Assembly: GCA_024280735.1 (NCBI GenBank)
Contig: JAJRPO010000080.1
Span: forward strand, 1-40,312
Length of the DNA: 40,312 nt
Source of the DNA: Alphaproteobacteria bacterium
GTDB taxonomy: Bacteria; Pseudomonadota; Alphaproteobacteria; Rhodobacterales; Rhodobacteraceae
Direction: 5' to 3'
The position numbers were made by a program, and so were the translations under genes. The notes beneath the pieces are model-generated. The model saw nothing but the letters and a program-made list of their open reading frames with translations. It searched no databases and was not told the origin of the DNA. Below are positions 17,530 through 27,214 of this stretch, piece after piece (position 1 is the stretch's first letter; the number at the start of each line of letters is the position of its first letter).

Positions 17530-18138
17530 CTAAAAAGGCTGATTCCGGGCGCTGTAAACCGGGCCAACCCAAGCGCGCTGGTCAGGAATATGCAACGTGA
17601 TCGTGTCACCAACCGAGAGCAATCCCTCACGCTCAACCCAAGCAGTGATCCCGCGCAACCCTTTGGCGGCCGTTTTAAACAACTTACCTTTGCCAGGACA
17701 AAACCGCTCAATGACAGGTGCTGGCAACATACAAGGGCGGTTCAACATATCCGCGGTTAACGTAGTGCCGCGTTGTGTTTGCAACCGCGACGACGGTGGA
17801 ATATGCGAAAAATCCGGCAGGCCGCTGATCATCAGCGACACGCCTAACCATTCCGGTGCCAGTCGATCAATCCCCATCTCCCCTGCAATCCGTGCCAGTT
17901 CTTCTTGGCAAACCACGCTGAACTGACGGGTATTGCGAATTTCGGTGCCGCGTGGGTATTGCGATAAAACGCGACTGCAAGAGGGCCGTGTTAACCCGCC
18001 TCGGCTTTCGGTTTTGGCACCGGCAAAACTGGCAAACATTTCCGCCAGTGGTGCGGACGCAAGCGCTGCTTCACGATCCGGTACGTGGCCAAGATAGGTA
18101 ATCGTTCCGGTAAATTCAGTAGGGATCAAAGCTGGCAT
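17530..18138 (-). CDS. MOSC domain-containing protein
   Basis: The 202-residue protein fits the MOSC fold, a beta-rich domain of molybdenum-cofactor sulfurases and of YiiM/YuaD-like proteins. The characteristic stretch RNTRQFSVVCQEELARIAGEMG (about 68-89) leads to LGVSLMISGLPDFSHIPPSSRL (about 98-119), then PCMLPAPVIERFCPG with a Cys near 147 where the family Cys usually lies. The GLRGITAWVEREG helix and VGDTITL strand close the domain. The substrate is unknown, probably a sulfur or molybdenum-ligand adduct. It stands alone between the ftsH terminator and fhs. Confidence 0.75.
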   Translation of the reverse strand: MPALIPTEFTGTITYLGHVPDREAALASAPLAEMFASFAGAKTESRGGLTRPSCSRVLSQYPRGTEIRNTRQFSVVCQEELARIAGEMGIDRLAPEWLGVSLMISGLPDFSHIPPSSRLQTQRGTTLTADMLNRPCMLPAPVIERFCPGKGKLFKTAAKGLRGITAWVEREGLLSVGDTITLHIPDQRAWVGPVYSARNQPF

Positions 18139-18187
18139 GTCAAATTCCTTGGCTCATTCATATGCCCTTACAAACCGCAAATCCAAG

Positions 18188-18218
18188 CAAAAGAAAAGGC
18201 CCGTGCAATACACGAGCC
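18188..18218 (-). terminator. ftsH: Rho-independent terminator of the ftsH operon
   Basis: On the minus strand GGCTCGTG, loop TATTG and CACGGGCC (18218 down to 18198) form a stem with one mismatch, followed directly by TTTTCTTTT. It lies about 30 bases past the ftsH stop and closes the long ruv-tol-ftsH run. Confidence 0.75.
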
Positions 18219-18247
18219 ATTTCAAATTGTTTCAGTAGCAGGAAAGC

Positions 18248-20172
18248 CTAAGTCGGTTCCGGCTCCATGTCGCCCTCAGGCGAGGCCTTTGGCTTTTTGG
18301 TCTTAGGGATTGAAGCAACACTAGGCGCAGCATCATCTGATGACGGATCATCATCGTCGTCAACATGGGGCGGCTCGCCCTTCATCACACGTTTGATCTC
18401 GTCCCCTGTCAAGGTTTCAAACTCGATCAACCCAAGCGCCAACCGTTCAAACTCTTCGTTTTTCTCCGTCAGGATTTTCTTGGCCAAATCATACCCGCCG
18501 TCGATTAGGCGTTTCACTTCTGATTCGATCAGTTCCTTTGTCTTGGCAGAAATCGACAGGCCACCAGCACCATTACCCATGTAACCCTCATGGGCCTGCT
18601 GATAGTCGATGTTGCCGACCAAGTCAGACATACCCCACCTTAAAACCATGGCCCGTGCCAAAGATGACGCCTGTTGGATATCACCAGACGGGCCATTCGA
18701 CACGTCGTCCTCGCCCCATTTGATGATCTCGGCAGCTTACCGGCCATGGTCATTGCCAGCTTCTGCTCGCATTCATTGCGGTGCCAATTCAGGCGGTCAA
18801 TTTCCGGCAAGGATACAACCATGCCCAAGGCGCCACCGCGCGGAATGATTGTCGCCTTGTACACCGGATCACATTTGGGCAACTCGATACCAACAACCGC
18901 ATGGCCAGCCTCGTGATAAGCAGTGTGTTCGATCTGCTCTTTGGTGCGCACCATGGAGCGACGTTCCGCCCCCATCATCACTTTGTCTTTCGCTTCCTCA
19001 AAGTCTTCCATCATCACAAAACGTTTGCCAGTGCGCGCTGCCATCAAGGCCGCCTCATTCACCAGGTTCGCAAGATCAGCGCCGGAAAAACCGGGCGTTC
19101 CACGGGCGATAATACGCAGATCAACATCAGGACCCAACGGTGTTTTGCGCGCATGTACTTCCAGAATTTTAGCGCGGCCTTTGATGTCAGGATGCGGCAC
19201 ATCAATCTGCCGGTCAAAACGGCCAGGACGCAGCAAAGCTGGATCCAGCACATCGCGACGGTTGGTTGCCGCCAGAATAATCACGCCTTCATTAGCTTCA
19301 AAGCCATCCATTTCCACCAGCAACTGATTCAATGTCTGCTCGCGTTCATCATTACCGCCCCCCATGCCAACACCGCGTGAACGGCCTACGGCATCGATTT
19401 CGTCAATGAAAACAATACACGGTGCGTTTTTTTTAGCCTGTTCAAACATATCGCGCACACGGCTTGCGCCCACGCCGACAAACATTTCAACAAAATCCGA
19501 ACCCGAAATCGTAAAGAATGGCACGCCTGCCTCGCCTGCAATCGCACGCGCCAGCAGGGTTTTACCAGTGCCCGGAGGACCTACCAACAAAGCACCTTTC
19601 GGAATTTTACCGCCAAGACGCGAGAATTTTTGCGGATCGCGCAGGAATTCTACAATCTCTTGCAACTCGTCCTTGGCCTCGTCGATACCGGCCACATCGT
19701 CAAATGTTACCCGCCCGGCACGCTCGTTCAACAGTTTGGCCTTGGACTTGCCAAAACCCATCGCACCACCGCGCCCGCCGCCTTGCATGCGGTTCATAAA
19801 GAATATCCACACACCAATCAGCAACAAGAACGGCAGCCAAACGCCCGCCATCGACAGCAAGCCAGATTGTTCCTGCGGTTCAACGACCACTTCAACATTT
19901 GCAGCAATCAGGCGGTCGGTCAACTGGTCAGTAACCATAGCCGAATGCGGTTGCACAGTGCTATATTTCTGGCCTTCTTTGGTGACGACCGAAATCTGTT
20001 CGCCGTCCATCGTGACCCGCAAAACTTTACCGGACTCAACCGACCGGATAAACTCTGAATACGACGGCGCGGATACATTATCGGCCGAGGGCGCATTTCC
20101 GAACAATTGAACCAGTGCATAAAGCACCATGAACAAAATGACCCAAAAGGCAATGTTTCTGGTATTTCCCAA
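18248..20172 (-). pseudogene. ftsH: ATP-dependent zinc metalloprotease FtsH with a frameshift
   Basis: FtsH is a hexameric inner-membrane AAA+ protease. The protein shows TM1 (about 8-24), a periplasmic domain, TM2 (about 106-126), Walker A GPPGTGKT (198-205), Walker B IVFIDEID (253-260), the SRH region and the zinc motif HEAGH (420-424). After residue 479 (MAGK) the frame breaks. One base missing near 18736 (a C in a CC pair on the + strand) turns [13 protein letters not shown] into GKLPRSSNG and stops at residue 510. The other frame carries the rest, including NGPSGD with the third zinc-ligand Asp. Restoring one base gives 641 residues, the normal size. Because ftsH is usually essential or very important, a sequence error is the likelier reading. 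Confidence 0.9.
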
Positions 20173-20239
20173 AACGCGTTCTCCTAAAACGAACCGAATC
20201 CCGGCTCTGATGTGCTGGTTACCTACAACATAGTGTTCG

Positions 20240-20254
20240 TTGAAACGCTTTCAA
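20240..20254. repeat. Short palindrome at the tilS 3' end
   Basis: TTGAAA, loop CGC, TTTCAA is a perfect 6-bp stem that overlaps the tilS stop codon. Its sequence echoes part of the GTTGAAACGC arm at 17374 but it is not a full copy. Confidence 0.3.
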
Positions 20255-21510
20255 TGCGTCAGAATCGACGAAAAAAAGCTGTGAACACCACCGTTGAGCT
20301 GGCACGTATAAGGCCCGTCTTTATCCAACAACGGAACGGACATCAATTCGTTATTATACCATATTGAAGGCATCGAGAGTATGGTGTTTCTACTCTCGGC
20401 AGATTGCCGCCATTCTGGCCGCAGCAAAATACCGTTTTCACCCAGCGCGCGCAACGTTAGAGTTGCGCCTCCACGTGTGCAACCGACAATCCAACGGCCA
20501 TCAAACAGGCCAATAATGCTTTCGCTAGGTAGAACTGCCTTTACCTCGCGGCAAATTTCAATCTGACCTTTGCCCACAATGCTAATAATACACCCGGCCA
20601 AAGTCTGCGGTTTCCCATTGGATAGGCCTTCTCGAACACGCTGAAGGCTTTTGAGACGAGGGCGATAGGTTGCGCTGGAAACCCAGCCAATCATATGTGC
20701 CAGCAATCGCAACTGGGCCTCAATGGGCGCAGAAAGAAACGCATCCATTTGCAACCGGACGGCCCCACTTTCGCGCGGCTCAGCAACATCTTGCGCCAAA
20801 CTCAGGGTCATCTGTTCCAGAGCATCGCGCGCGCGCTGCATCCGTTTGGCCGTCTCTGACAGAACCGCCACGCCCAAACCCAGTTCTTCCAGTGCCGCCA
20901 TTCCTTTGCGTATCTTGATGCGGTTAAACCGAGTATCTTCGTTGCTAGGATCCTCAATCCAACGGATTCCTCGCGCCCGCAAGAAGCCCCGTAACTCCTC
21001 GCGCCCAATATCCAGCAAGGGCCGCATCCAAATCACATTATCCACTTCGGAAACCTGATAGATCCCCGCCAGCCCGTCAACACCGCTGCCCCGCGCCAAT
21101 CGCATCAAAAATGTCTCAGCCTGATCATTGCGCGTGTGGCCGGTCACAACGGTACCAATTCCTTGCGTTTTTGCCCAGCCGCCAATCAACTCCCGTCGCG
21201 CCATGCGCGCGGCATTCTGCAAATTGCCCTTCCCGTTCCAACCTGACCATTTCAATGTTTGATGTGTCAGCCTCATCTCGGCGCAAAGTGACGCCACATA
21301 CGCAGCCTCGGCCACCGCCTCTGGCCGCAAGCCGTGATCCACCGTCACAACCGCAATTTCGCGCCCGTTGGCCTGCGCCCAAACGTCCATCAACAACAAC
21401 AAGGCAACCGAATCCCCGCCACCTGAAACGGCAACAGCGACCCGCCCTTCCGGCGCGGATCGCATCAAAGCTGTCAGTTTTTCAAGATATTCCTGCCCGC
21501 TCAAGAGCAC
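20251..21510 (-). CDS. tilS: tRNA(Ile)-lysidine synthase TilS
   Basis: TilS attaches lysine to C34 of the CAU-anticodon tRNA-Ile, switching it to read AUA codons. The PP-loop motif VSGGGDS is at residues 28-34. The core continues through VVTVDHGLRPEA (about 54-65), TGHTRNDQAETFLMRLARGSG (about 120-140) and WIEDPSNEDTRFNRI (about 188-202). The C-terminal domain is present and the total of 419 residues is normal. The start overlaps the cpoB stop by 10 bases, so the two are coupled. The tilS-ftsH neighbourhood is a widely conserved pair. Confidence 0.93.
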   Translation of the reverse strand: MLLSGQEYLEKLTALMRSAPEGRVAVAVSGGGDSVALLLLMDVWAQANGREIAVVTVDHGLRPEAVAEAAYVASLCAEMRLTHQTLKWSGWNGKGNLQNAARMARRELIGGWAKTQGIGTVVTGHTRNDQAETFLMRLARGSGVDGLAGIYQVSEVDNVIWMRPLLDIGREELRGFLRARGIRWIEDPSNEDTRFNRIKIRKGMAALEELGLGVAVLSETAKRMQRARDALEQMTLSLAQDVAEPRESGAVRLQMDAFLSAPIEAQLRLLAHMIGWVSSATYRPRLKSLQRVREGLSNGKPQTLAGCIISIVGKGQIEICREVKAVLPSESIIGLFDGRWIVGCTRGGATLTLRALGENGILLRPEWRQSAESRNTILSMPSIWYNNELMSVPLLDKDGPYTCQLNGGVHSFFSSILTH

Positions 21511-22346
21511 CCAAGCCCGGCAAACTCCGCATTAGAGCCCGCCACCACATTTGACGCGGGATAGCGTACAGGCACCTCTGATAACATCAAACAGGCTTCC
21601 TCAACCTGCCCTAACTGCCCCAATGAAACGCCTAACTTAAACAAAGCATCCGGCGCTTTGACGCCAGCAGGAGAACCACTGAAACTCTCCAGAAAACTCA
21701 ACGCCGCATCGCTCCAGCTGTTAGTCGCGGCCAAGGCCTCGCCCCGCCAAAAATAGGCCTCGCCGGATAATGGTCCACTTGGGAAAGCCAAGGCAAAACT
21801 CTCAAACATCGCCGCCGCATTGGCATAATTGCCCGCCTCATAGGCAGAAAACGCCTGATTAAAACTGCTCTGCTCACTCACGGTGGCGGTGGATGTATCA
21901 ACCGTCGGCGCGTTACCCGGCGTTGTTACCCTGCCAGACTTTGGCACCACCATACCGCCAAGTGGCGCGGTGCGATCCAGATCTGTCAAAACATCACATC
22001 CCGCCTCCAACTCGCACAGACGAAACTCCAAATCCCCAATGCGATTGGTGCCGTCTTTGACAATCTGGTCTATGTGATATTGCTGTTGCTCCACATCGCC
22101 AGTCAACCGCCGCACTTCTTGCTCCAGTGCATCGATCCGTTGCAAGGCAGGCGCAGAACTGGCAACAGGCAGGCCAGCGCTCCCCGTGGTCGACAACTCG
22201 CGCCGCAGGCGCAGGATTTCGCCGTAAACAAATTCCAGTTCTTGGCGAATATCTGCCAACGTCTGGTCTTGCGCACGCACCTGCATCGGCACCGCAAACA
22301 ACATTGCCCCAATTAACAAACCAAACAAGGCGCGTGGACGCCCCAT
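21501..22346 (-). CDS. cpoB: Cell division coordinator CpoB (YbgF)
   Basis: CpoB is a periplasmic protein that links the Tol-Pal machine to septal peptidoglycan synthesis. From the ATG at 22346 a signal peptide (ALFGLLIGAMLFAVPMQVRAQ) is followed by an N-terminal coiled coil (about 35-110, QELEFVYGEILRLRRELS). A linker and a C-terminal TPR domain follow (about 160-280), with NQAFSAYEAGNYANAAAMFESF and SGEAYFWRGEAL. An earlier in-frame ATG at 22412 has GGGTGA upstream and would add 22 residues; I prefer 22346 because it gives a normal signal peptide. The gene follows pal, as in the classic tol-pal order. Confidence 0.88.
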   Translation of the reverse strand: MGRPRALFGLLIGAMLFAVPMQVRAQDQTLADIRQELEFVYGEILRLRRELSTTGSAGLPVASSAPALQRIDALEQEVRRLTGDVEQQQYHIDQIVKDGTNRIGDLEFRLCELEAGCDVLTDLDRTAPLGGMVVPKSGRVTTPGNAPTVDTSTATVSEQSSFNQAFSAYEAGNYANAAAMFESFALAFPSGPLSGEAYFWRGEALAATNSWSDAALSFLESFSGSPAGVKAPDALFKLGVSLGQLGQVEEACLMLSEVPVRYPASNVVAGSNAEFAGLGCS

Positions 22347-22431
22347 TTCATTGTTCCAAAAGTATCCCCGCCGGAGGCATCCGATCATCGCACCCATTCC
22401 AAACATCAGCAAATCACCCGTTTCATTTCGC

Positions 22432-22926
22432 CTAACTGGTTAACCCACCAGCCACTACTGTGACCGCGCGCCGGTTCCGTGACCAGCAACTTTCTTCTGA
22501 ACAAATTTCAATTGGCCGTTCCTTGCCATAAGTTATCGTCTTGATCCGGTTGTCGGCCACACCGCGGCTGACCAAATAATTCAGCACCGCATTGGCGCGC
22601 CGCTCGCCCAGCGCAAGGTTATACTCGCGCGTGCCTTGCTCATCCGCGTGACCCTCGATCGTCACAGTACGGTCGGTATATTGCAACAGCCAGTTTGCCT
22701 GCCCGTTCAAAATCTGGGTTCCCTCGGGCGTGATCGAACTCTGGTTCACCACGAACAGCACCCGATCGCCAATTTTTTGCTGGAAATAGGCAACCGAGCT
22801 GGGATTCGCCGCGTCCCCGACTCCAGTCGAGAAAGCGTCCGGGTTTGTTGTTGCGGGCGGTGTGTTACTACAGGCCGCCAACACTAATACACAAACGGCT
22901 ATTGCTCCGGTTTTCTTGAAATTCAT
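22432..22926 (-). CDS. pal: Peptidoglycan-associated lipoprotein Pal
   Basis: The 164-residue outer-membrane lipoprotein has lipobox VLAAC (Cys19), a short linker and an OmpA-like domain (about 60-160). The domain reads VLFVVNQSSITPEG, TVTIEGHADEQGTREYNLALG and RRANAVLNYLVSRG. The Asp/Arg pair that binds diaminopimelate is present. Pal anchors the outer membrane to the wall and is moved by TolB and TolA during constriction. A gap of 80 bases separates it from tolB; no terminator is seen in it. Confidence 0.96.
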   Translation of the reverse strand: MNFKKTGAIAVCVLVLAACSNTPPATTNPDAFSTGVGDAANPSSVAYFQQKIGDRVLFVVNQSSITPEGTQILNGQANWLLQYTDRTVTIEGHADEQGTREYNLALGERRANAVLNYLVSRGVADNRIKTITYGKERPIEICSEESCWSRNRRAVTVVAGGLTS

Positions 22927-23006
22927 CTGCTTGTCCTCATGTTTGCGGTTTTTCCGCTTTTCGATACCCTACCAGCTTTGCACTGATTTGGGAATTACCT
23001 CTTGTT

Positions 23007-24335
23007 TCACTCGAGAAGCCGTGACCATGCGGGATCAGACGCAAAAGTCGGCGTCTTGACTTTGCGCAAATTCCGGCCCGTTACATCAACCGAATAGAGC
23101 GACGGCGCCCCATTTGCGCCTGGCGTTTCACGAAAGAACATAATGACGCGCCCATTGGGCGACCAAGTTGGTCCTTCATCCAGAAAAGATCCAGCCAGCA
23201 GTTTTTCCTGACTGCCGTCTTGACGCATAACCCCAATGTGAAACCGTCCTTTATATATCTTGGTAAAGGCAATCATATCCCCGCGCGGCGACCACACCGG
23301 CGTTCCGTAGCTACCATTGCCAAAACTAATCCTTTTGGCAGCGCCACCATTCGCGCTCATCACATAGATCTGTTGCCCGCCGCCACGATCCGATTCAAAC
23401 ACAATCTGGCTGCCATCAGGGGAATAGCTGGGTGCCGTTTCAATAGCGGGAGAGTTTGTCAGTCGGGTCTTACTACCGCGCGCTACGTCGAACCGGTAAA
23501 TATCTGTATTGCCCCGATTACTTAGTGACATCACCACTTGCCGTCCATCCGGCGAAAAGCGCGGCGCGAATGTCATTCCCGGTTCACTGTCGAGCACCCG
23601 ACGCGACAGGGTGTCCACATTCATCAAAAAAACACGCGGCTCACCGGTTTCATAGCTGGTATAAATAATTTCACGCGCATTGGGTGAAAAGCGTGGTGAC
23701 AGCACGATGTCATTAGAATTTGTCAGATAGCGCACATTGGCCCCATCATAATCCATCACCGCCAGCCGCTTCTTGCGGGCATTCTTCGGGCCTTCTTCGG
23801 CAATATAAACCACACGGCTGTCGAAATAGCCGCTCGGCTCCCCTGTCAGGCGCACATAAACCGCATCCGCCACCTTATGCGACATGCGCCGCCAACTGTC
23901 AGTGCTGGCGACAAATTGCAGGCCTTTGCCCAACGGGGCTTCGGCAAAAACATCAAACAAACGGAACTTCACCACCATCCGGTTATCCGAGGTCACACTC
24001 ACCGCGCCAGTAATCAGTGCCTGCGCGTTTATGGCCTTCCATTCGGAAAACTGCACAGGCGCGTTAAAATTACTAACCTTGGAAATATGCGCTGCTGCGG
24101 GAATTTCACGAAACAGACCAGAGCCGATCAGATCTGCCGTCACCACTTGTGTCAACCGAGCCGCAAACGCCTGCGCTGCCGCATTTTCTGCTACAAACAA
24201 CGGGGCGGCAAAAGGCATCGGTTCAATGATCCCTTGAGTGACTTCAATCCTCAACGGCTTATTCTGCGCCTGTGCGGTTGCAACCATTCCAACGGCCATC
24301 AGGCCAGCCAGTACCAGTATTCTTGTTAGTCTCAT
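23007..24335 (-). CDS. tolB: Tol-Pal system periplasmic protein TolB
   Basis: This 442-residue periplasmic protein has a cleavable signal ([16 protein letters not shown]). An N-terminal alpha/beta domain (about 30-165) is followed by a six-bladed WD40-like propeller. The repeats are visible as [60 protein letters not shown] and [15 protein letters not shown]. TolB cycles between TolA and Pal. Its ATG overlaps the tolA stop (TAATG), so the two are translationally coupled. Confidence 0.97.
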   Translation of the reverse strand: MRLTRILVLAGLMAVGMVATAQAQNKPLRIEVTQGIIEPMPFAAPLFVAENAAAQAFAARLTQVVTADLIGSGLFREIPAAAHISKVSNFNAPVQFSEWKAINAQALITGAVSVTSDNRMVVKFRLFDVFAEAPLGKGLQFVASTDSWRRMSHKVADAVYVRLTGEPSGYFDSRVVYIAEEGPKNARKKRLAVMDYDGANVRYLTNSNDIVLSPRFSPNAREIIYTSYETGEPRVFLMNVDTLSRRVLDSEPGMTFAPRFSPDGRQVVMSLSNRGNTDIYRFDVARGSKTRLTNSPAIETAPSYSPDGSQIVFESDRGGGQQIYVMSANGGAAKRISFGNGSYGTPVWSPRGDMIAFTKIYKGRFHIGVMRQDGSQEKLLAGSFLDEGPTWSPNGRVIMFFRETPGANGAPSLYSVDVTGRNLRKVKTPTFASDPAWSRLLE

Positions 24336-25519
24336 TATTTTACCACCATTGATTTGGGGTTAAAGACGACTTCTAGCTGTCGCCATTGCTCGTATTTTTC
24401 TTGTGGCAAGTCATAGGGCGCGCAACGGATCAATGCGCGGCGCCCTGCCTCAAATGCCTGCCGTGTCGTGCCCTGCGGTGTGCCTGCCGGATCAATCAGC
24501 TTAGGGCTGCTGGTCAATTTGCCATCGCGTGACAATTCAACCGATAAAACCACAACCAAACCAGACGCATTTTCCAGCCCGACCGGCACATTCCAGCATT
24601 GTTGCACTGCCAATACCAACCCGTTCTTTTCCGAACCCGTTAGCGGCGGCCCGCTCGGCGCGGTATTCAACGCCTCGGATGTTGCCTGAATCAACGCATC
24701 CCTGATCGCCTCCGCTTCCGCCTGTCTTGCCTCCTTGGCAGCCTTGGCCGCCGCTAACTTTGCCGCTTTGGCCTTAGCTTGCTTTGCTTTTTGCGCAATG
24801 TCACGTGGCCGCCCGCGCGGGCGGCTGGATTTCGCTGGTGCGGCAGAGTTAGGGTCAATTTCCGGCACCGTTACAATTTCAGTAGCGGATTCTTTGGGGG
24901 CCTGTTCTTCAACCGGCTCCACTTGCTCCGAAGCACTTGCATCCGGCGCAGTAGTTTCCTGCGTTTCCTGCGCTGTCTCTGCATCCGTCGGCGGTTTTTC
25001 CGCCACTGTGTTGTCAATTCTTGGTGCGGGTCGCGGAACAGGTTTCACCATCGCCAATTGGTCCGGTTGCCGCTGACCATCCGTTTGCTTATCCGAAACG
25101 GGACTATCCGGCGCAACCGAAGTGGTGCCAAGGCTGTCATTGGCAAGCGGCGCAATATTGGGGCTGTCCACCTCAATTTCCGGCTGGCCCGGTTCTTGCA
25201 GACCAGACACATCCGGCGCTGCCTCTAACGACGGTGCTGCCTCTCCAACCGGTTGGCTGGGCAAAGTCGGCGCTGCCTCGCTGCTTGGCGGTATCACGCT
25301 GGTATCTGTTTGCAAGGCTGCTTGCAGCGGCTCCGGCTGCTCCACCACTGGCGCGGGTGGGCGTGAAGACATCGCTTCAAATTCCGCGCTCGACAGGAGC
25401 GATACCTCGGAGATCTGGATTGCCTGCGTATCGTCCGAATTCAAAAACGGCCCACCAAACATCGCCACACCAATCAACGTGGCATGGGCAACAAGGGATA
25501 TTTTGGTGCCGGTTTCCAC
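24335..25519 (-). CDS. tolA: Tol-Pal system protein TolA
   Basis: The 394-residue protein has an N-terminal TM anchor (about 7-25), then a long Pro/Glu/Thr-rich periplasmic linker with many PEP- and PVEQ-like units. An Ala/Lys-rich helix follows (about 235-275, [19 protein letters not shown]), then a C-terminal TolA/TonB-like domain (about 295-390) with [20 protein letters not shown]. TolA transmits proton-motive force from TolQR to TolB-Pal. The linker is unusually rich in acidic residues and prolines, which is common for alphaproteobacterial TolA and is poorly conserved in sequence. Confidence 0.92.
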   Translation of the reverse strand: METGTKISLVAHATLIGVAMFGGPFLNSDDTQAIQISEVSLLSSAEFEAMSSRPPAPVVEQPEPLQAALQTDTSVIPPSSEAAPTLPSQPVGEAAPSLEAAPDVSGLQEPGQPEIEVDSPNIAPLANDSLGTTSVAPDSPVSDKQTDGQRQPDQLAMVKPVPRPAPRIDNTVAEKPPTDAETAQETQETTAPDASASEQVEPVEEQAPKESATEIVTVPEIDPNSAAPAKSSRPRGRPRDIAQKAKQAKAKAAKLAAAKAAKEARQAEAEAIRDALIQATSEALNTAPSGPPLTGSEKNGLVLAVQQCWNVPVGLENASGLVVVLSVELSRDGKLTSSPKLIDPAGTPQGTTRQAFEAGRRALIRCAPYDLPQEKYEQWRQLEVVFNPKSMVVK

Positions 25520-25528
25520 GCGCGCGCC

Positions 25529-25999
25529 TTACTGACCTTGTCCGTCAAGCTTTGGGCCGCCACCATCAGTAACCAGCCCAATATTGCGAAATCCACCGGC
25601 ATTCAGCGCGCCCATCACTTGCATCACTTCACCATATGAAACGCTAGCATCCGCGCGCAAGAACACCTTGTCATCCTGCCGCTCTGCCGCGATTGCGCGC
25701 AGTTTTGGCACCAAGGCATCTCGCTCAATTTCAACTTCCTGCAACAACAGCACCCCATCTTCCGAAATCACCAGAGTCAGCGGTTCTTCCTCTTCGCCCG
25801 GCAAAGGTGTCGCTGCCGTTTTGGGCAGCTCTATCGGCACGCCCACCGTCATCAACGGGGCCGCCACCATAAAGATAATTAACAACACCAACATCACATC
25901 GACAAACGGCGTGACGTTGATTTCCGACATCGGCTTGCGTTTGGCATGACCGCGCCGTCGCTTGCCACCGCCGCCCCGTTCCACAACTCCTGCACCCAT
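25529..25999 (-). CDS. tolR: Tol-Pal system proton channel subunit TolR
   Basis: TolR is an ExbD-family inner-membrane protein of 156 residues. The cytoplasmic N-terminus is basic (GGGKRRRGHAKRKPMSEINVTPFVDVMLVLLIIFMV). The TM helix (about 30-50) contains the proton-channel Asp in FVDVMLVLL. The periplasmic domain follows (about 60-150). TolQ and TolR form the ion-driven motor. It lies nine bases before tolA and twelve after tolQ. Confidence 0.96.
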   Translation of the reverse strand: MGAGVVERGGGGKRRRGHAKRKPMSEINVTPFVDVMLVLLIIFMVAAPLMTVGVPIELPKTAATPLPGEEEEPLTLVISEDGVLLLQEVEIERDALVPKLRAIAAERQDDKVFLRADASVSYGEVMQVMGALNAGGFRNIGLVTDGGGPKLDGQGQ

Positions 26000-26011
26000 C
26001 TCCGCGCCCTC

Positions 26012-26707
26012 CTAGCTGTCCAACTGGCGTGAAAGAATAGTCGCAAACTCATCCGCGAAACTGTCGTAACCACTGATAATTCGATCCGCATCTGATGACA
26101 GCTTGTTATAAAATATAACCGCCGGAATCGCCGCGAGAAGGCCCAGCGCCGTGGCTGCCAAAGCCTCGGAAATACCAGGGGCCACAACTGCCAGATTGGT
26201 GCTTTGCTGTGCTGCAATTTCCTCAAAGGCGTTCTTGATGCCCCAAACCGTGCCGAACAATCCCACAAACGGTGCAATTGATCCCACTGTGGCCAAGAAG
26301 GTTAAGCCGTTGTTCAACTTTTCACTCTCTCGCCCAATCGCCACATCCATAGACCGGTCAATCCGCGCCTGTGCCCCCGCAATCAAGCCCCCGTCACTGC
26401 GATGCGAACGCCGCCATTCCGTCATACCAGAGGCGAAAATCCGCTCCGATGCGCCCTTGGGTTCTGGCCCCAACCGCTCAAACAACTCGTCCAACGGATC
26501 GCCAGACCAAAACGCCCGATCAAACAGATCGGCATCTTTGCGCGCCACGCGGTAATTGATGAATTTTTGAATGATAATGCCCCACGACCACATGCTGGCA
26601 AAGATCAACATGATCATCACCACCTGTACGGTCAATGTCGCGCGCATAAAAAGCGCAAGCATAGAAAAATCAACGGATTGCACCGCTGCGAGTGTTTCTG
26701 TTTCCAT
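26012..26707 (-). CDS. tolQ: Tol-Pal system proton channel subunit TolQ
   Basis: TolQ is an ExbB/MotA-family protein with three TM helices, about 231 residues from the chosen ATG at 26707 (METETLAAVQSVDFSML). The TM1 region is ATLTVQVVMIMLIFASMWSW, TM2 is near LTFLATVGSIAPFVGLFGTVWGI, and TM3 is near ALAATALGLLAAIPAVIFYN. These are the conserved motifs of the family. Starts further upstream (26761, 26812) would add a non-conserved basic tail, so they are less likely. It forms the motor with TolR. Confidence 0.95.
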   Translation of the reverse strand: METETLAAVQSVDFSMLALFMRATLTVQVVMIMLIFASMWSWGIIIQKFINYRVARKDADLFDRAFWSGDPLDELFERLGPEPKGASERIFASGMTEWRRSHRSDGGLIAGAQARIDRSMDVAIGRESEKLNNGLTFLATVGSIAPFVGLFGTVWGIKNAFEEIAAQQSTNLAVVAPGISEALAATALGLLAAIPAVIFYNKLSSDADRIISGYDSFADEFATILSRQLDS

Positions 26708-26812
26708 AGGTCCGCTCTTTGCCTGACGCCACCGTTTTTCGGCAGCTTTATTGTTAGACATACAATAGGCATAAAATCTGCAAAAAACCAGAGCAATGCC
26801 AGCAATGGTCAA

Positions 26813-27214
26813 TTACCCGGCAAACAGCCCCATTTTTGCGCGAAATTCTGCCGGAAGGCGCACGGGTTTACCCGCCGTGGTCATACAGATAACTGTGACT
26901 TTGGAGGTGAATAGCACTTCATCTGCGCGCATCACGTCTTGCAGGAACAACATCTTGACCGCGCTCAAATGTTGCACTTTTGTAGTAATTGTCAGTTCAT
27001 CATCCAGCTTGGCAGGCCGCTTGTAGGTAGCATCCACATGGTAGACCGCAAAAACCAGCCCTTCATCTTTCATCTGCCCCTGCGAAATTCCCGCCTCGCG
27101 CACCATGGTGCTGCGCGCGCGTTCGATATATTTCAGGTAATTGGCGTAATAAACGATACCTGCCATATCGGTGTCCTCATAGAACACCCGGACTTTCAGT
27201 TCATGAAACATCAT
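26813..27214 (-). CDS. ybgC: Tol-Pal-associated acyl-CoA thioesterase YbgC
   Basis: The 133-residue hot-dog-fold thioesterase of the 4HBT family hydrolyses short- to medium-chain acyl-CoA or acyl-ACP thioesters. The family motif VFYEDTDMAGIVYYANYLKYIERAR (about 9-33) includes the catalytic Asp in DTDMAGIVYY. Tol-pal operons carry this gene throughout proteobacteria. ATG 27214 or 27211 may be used. It overlaps the upstream unknown gene by 14 bases, so it is co-translated with it. The tolQ start lies 105 bases downstream. Confidence 0.93.
   Translation of the reverse strand: MMFHELKVRVFYEDTDMAGIVYYANYLKYIERARSTMVREAGISQGQMKDEGLVFAVYHVDATYKRPAKLDDELTITTKVQHLSAVKMLFLQDVMRADEVLFTSKVTVICMTTAGKPVRLPAEFRAKMGLFAG

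Noticed and set aside
19364-20110. Open frame of 248 codons on the + strand opposite ftsH
   Set aside because: FtsH motifs are intact on the minus strand here, so this frame is a by-product of its codon use.
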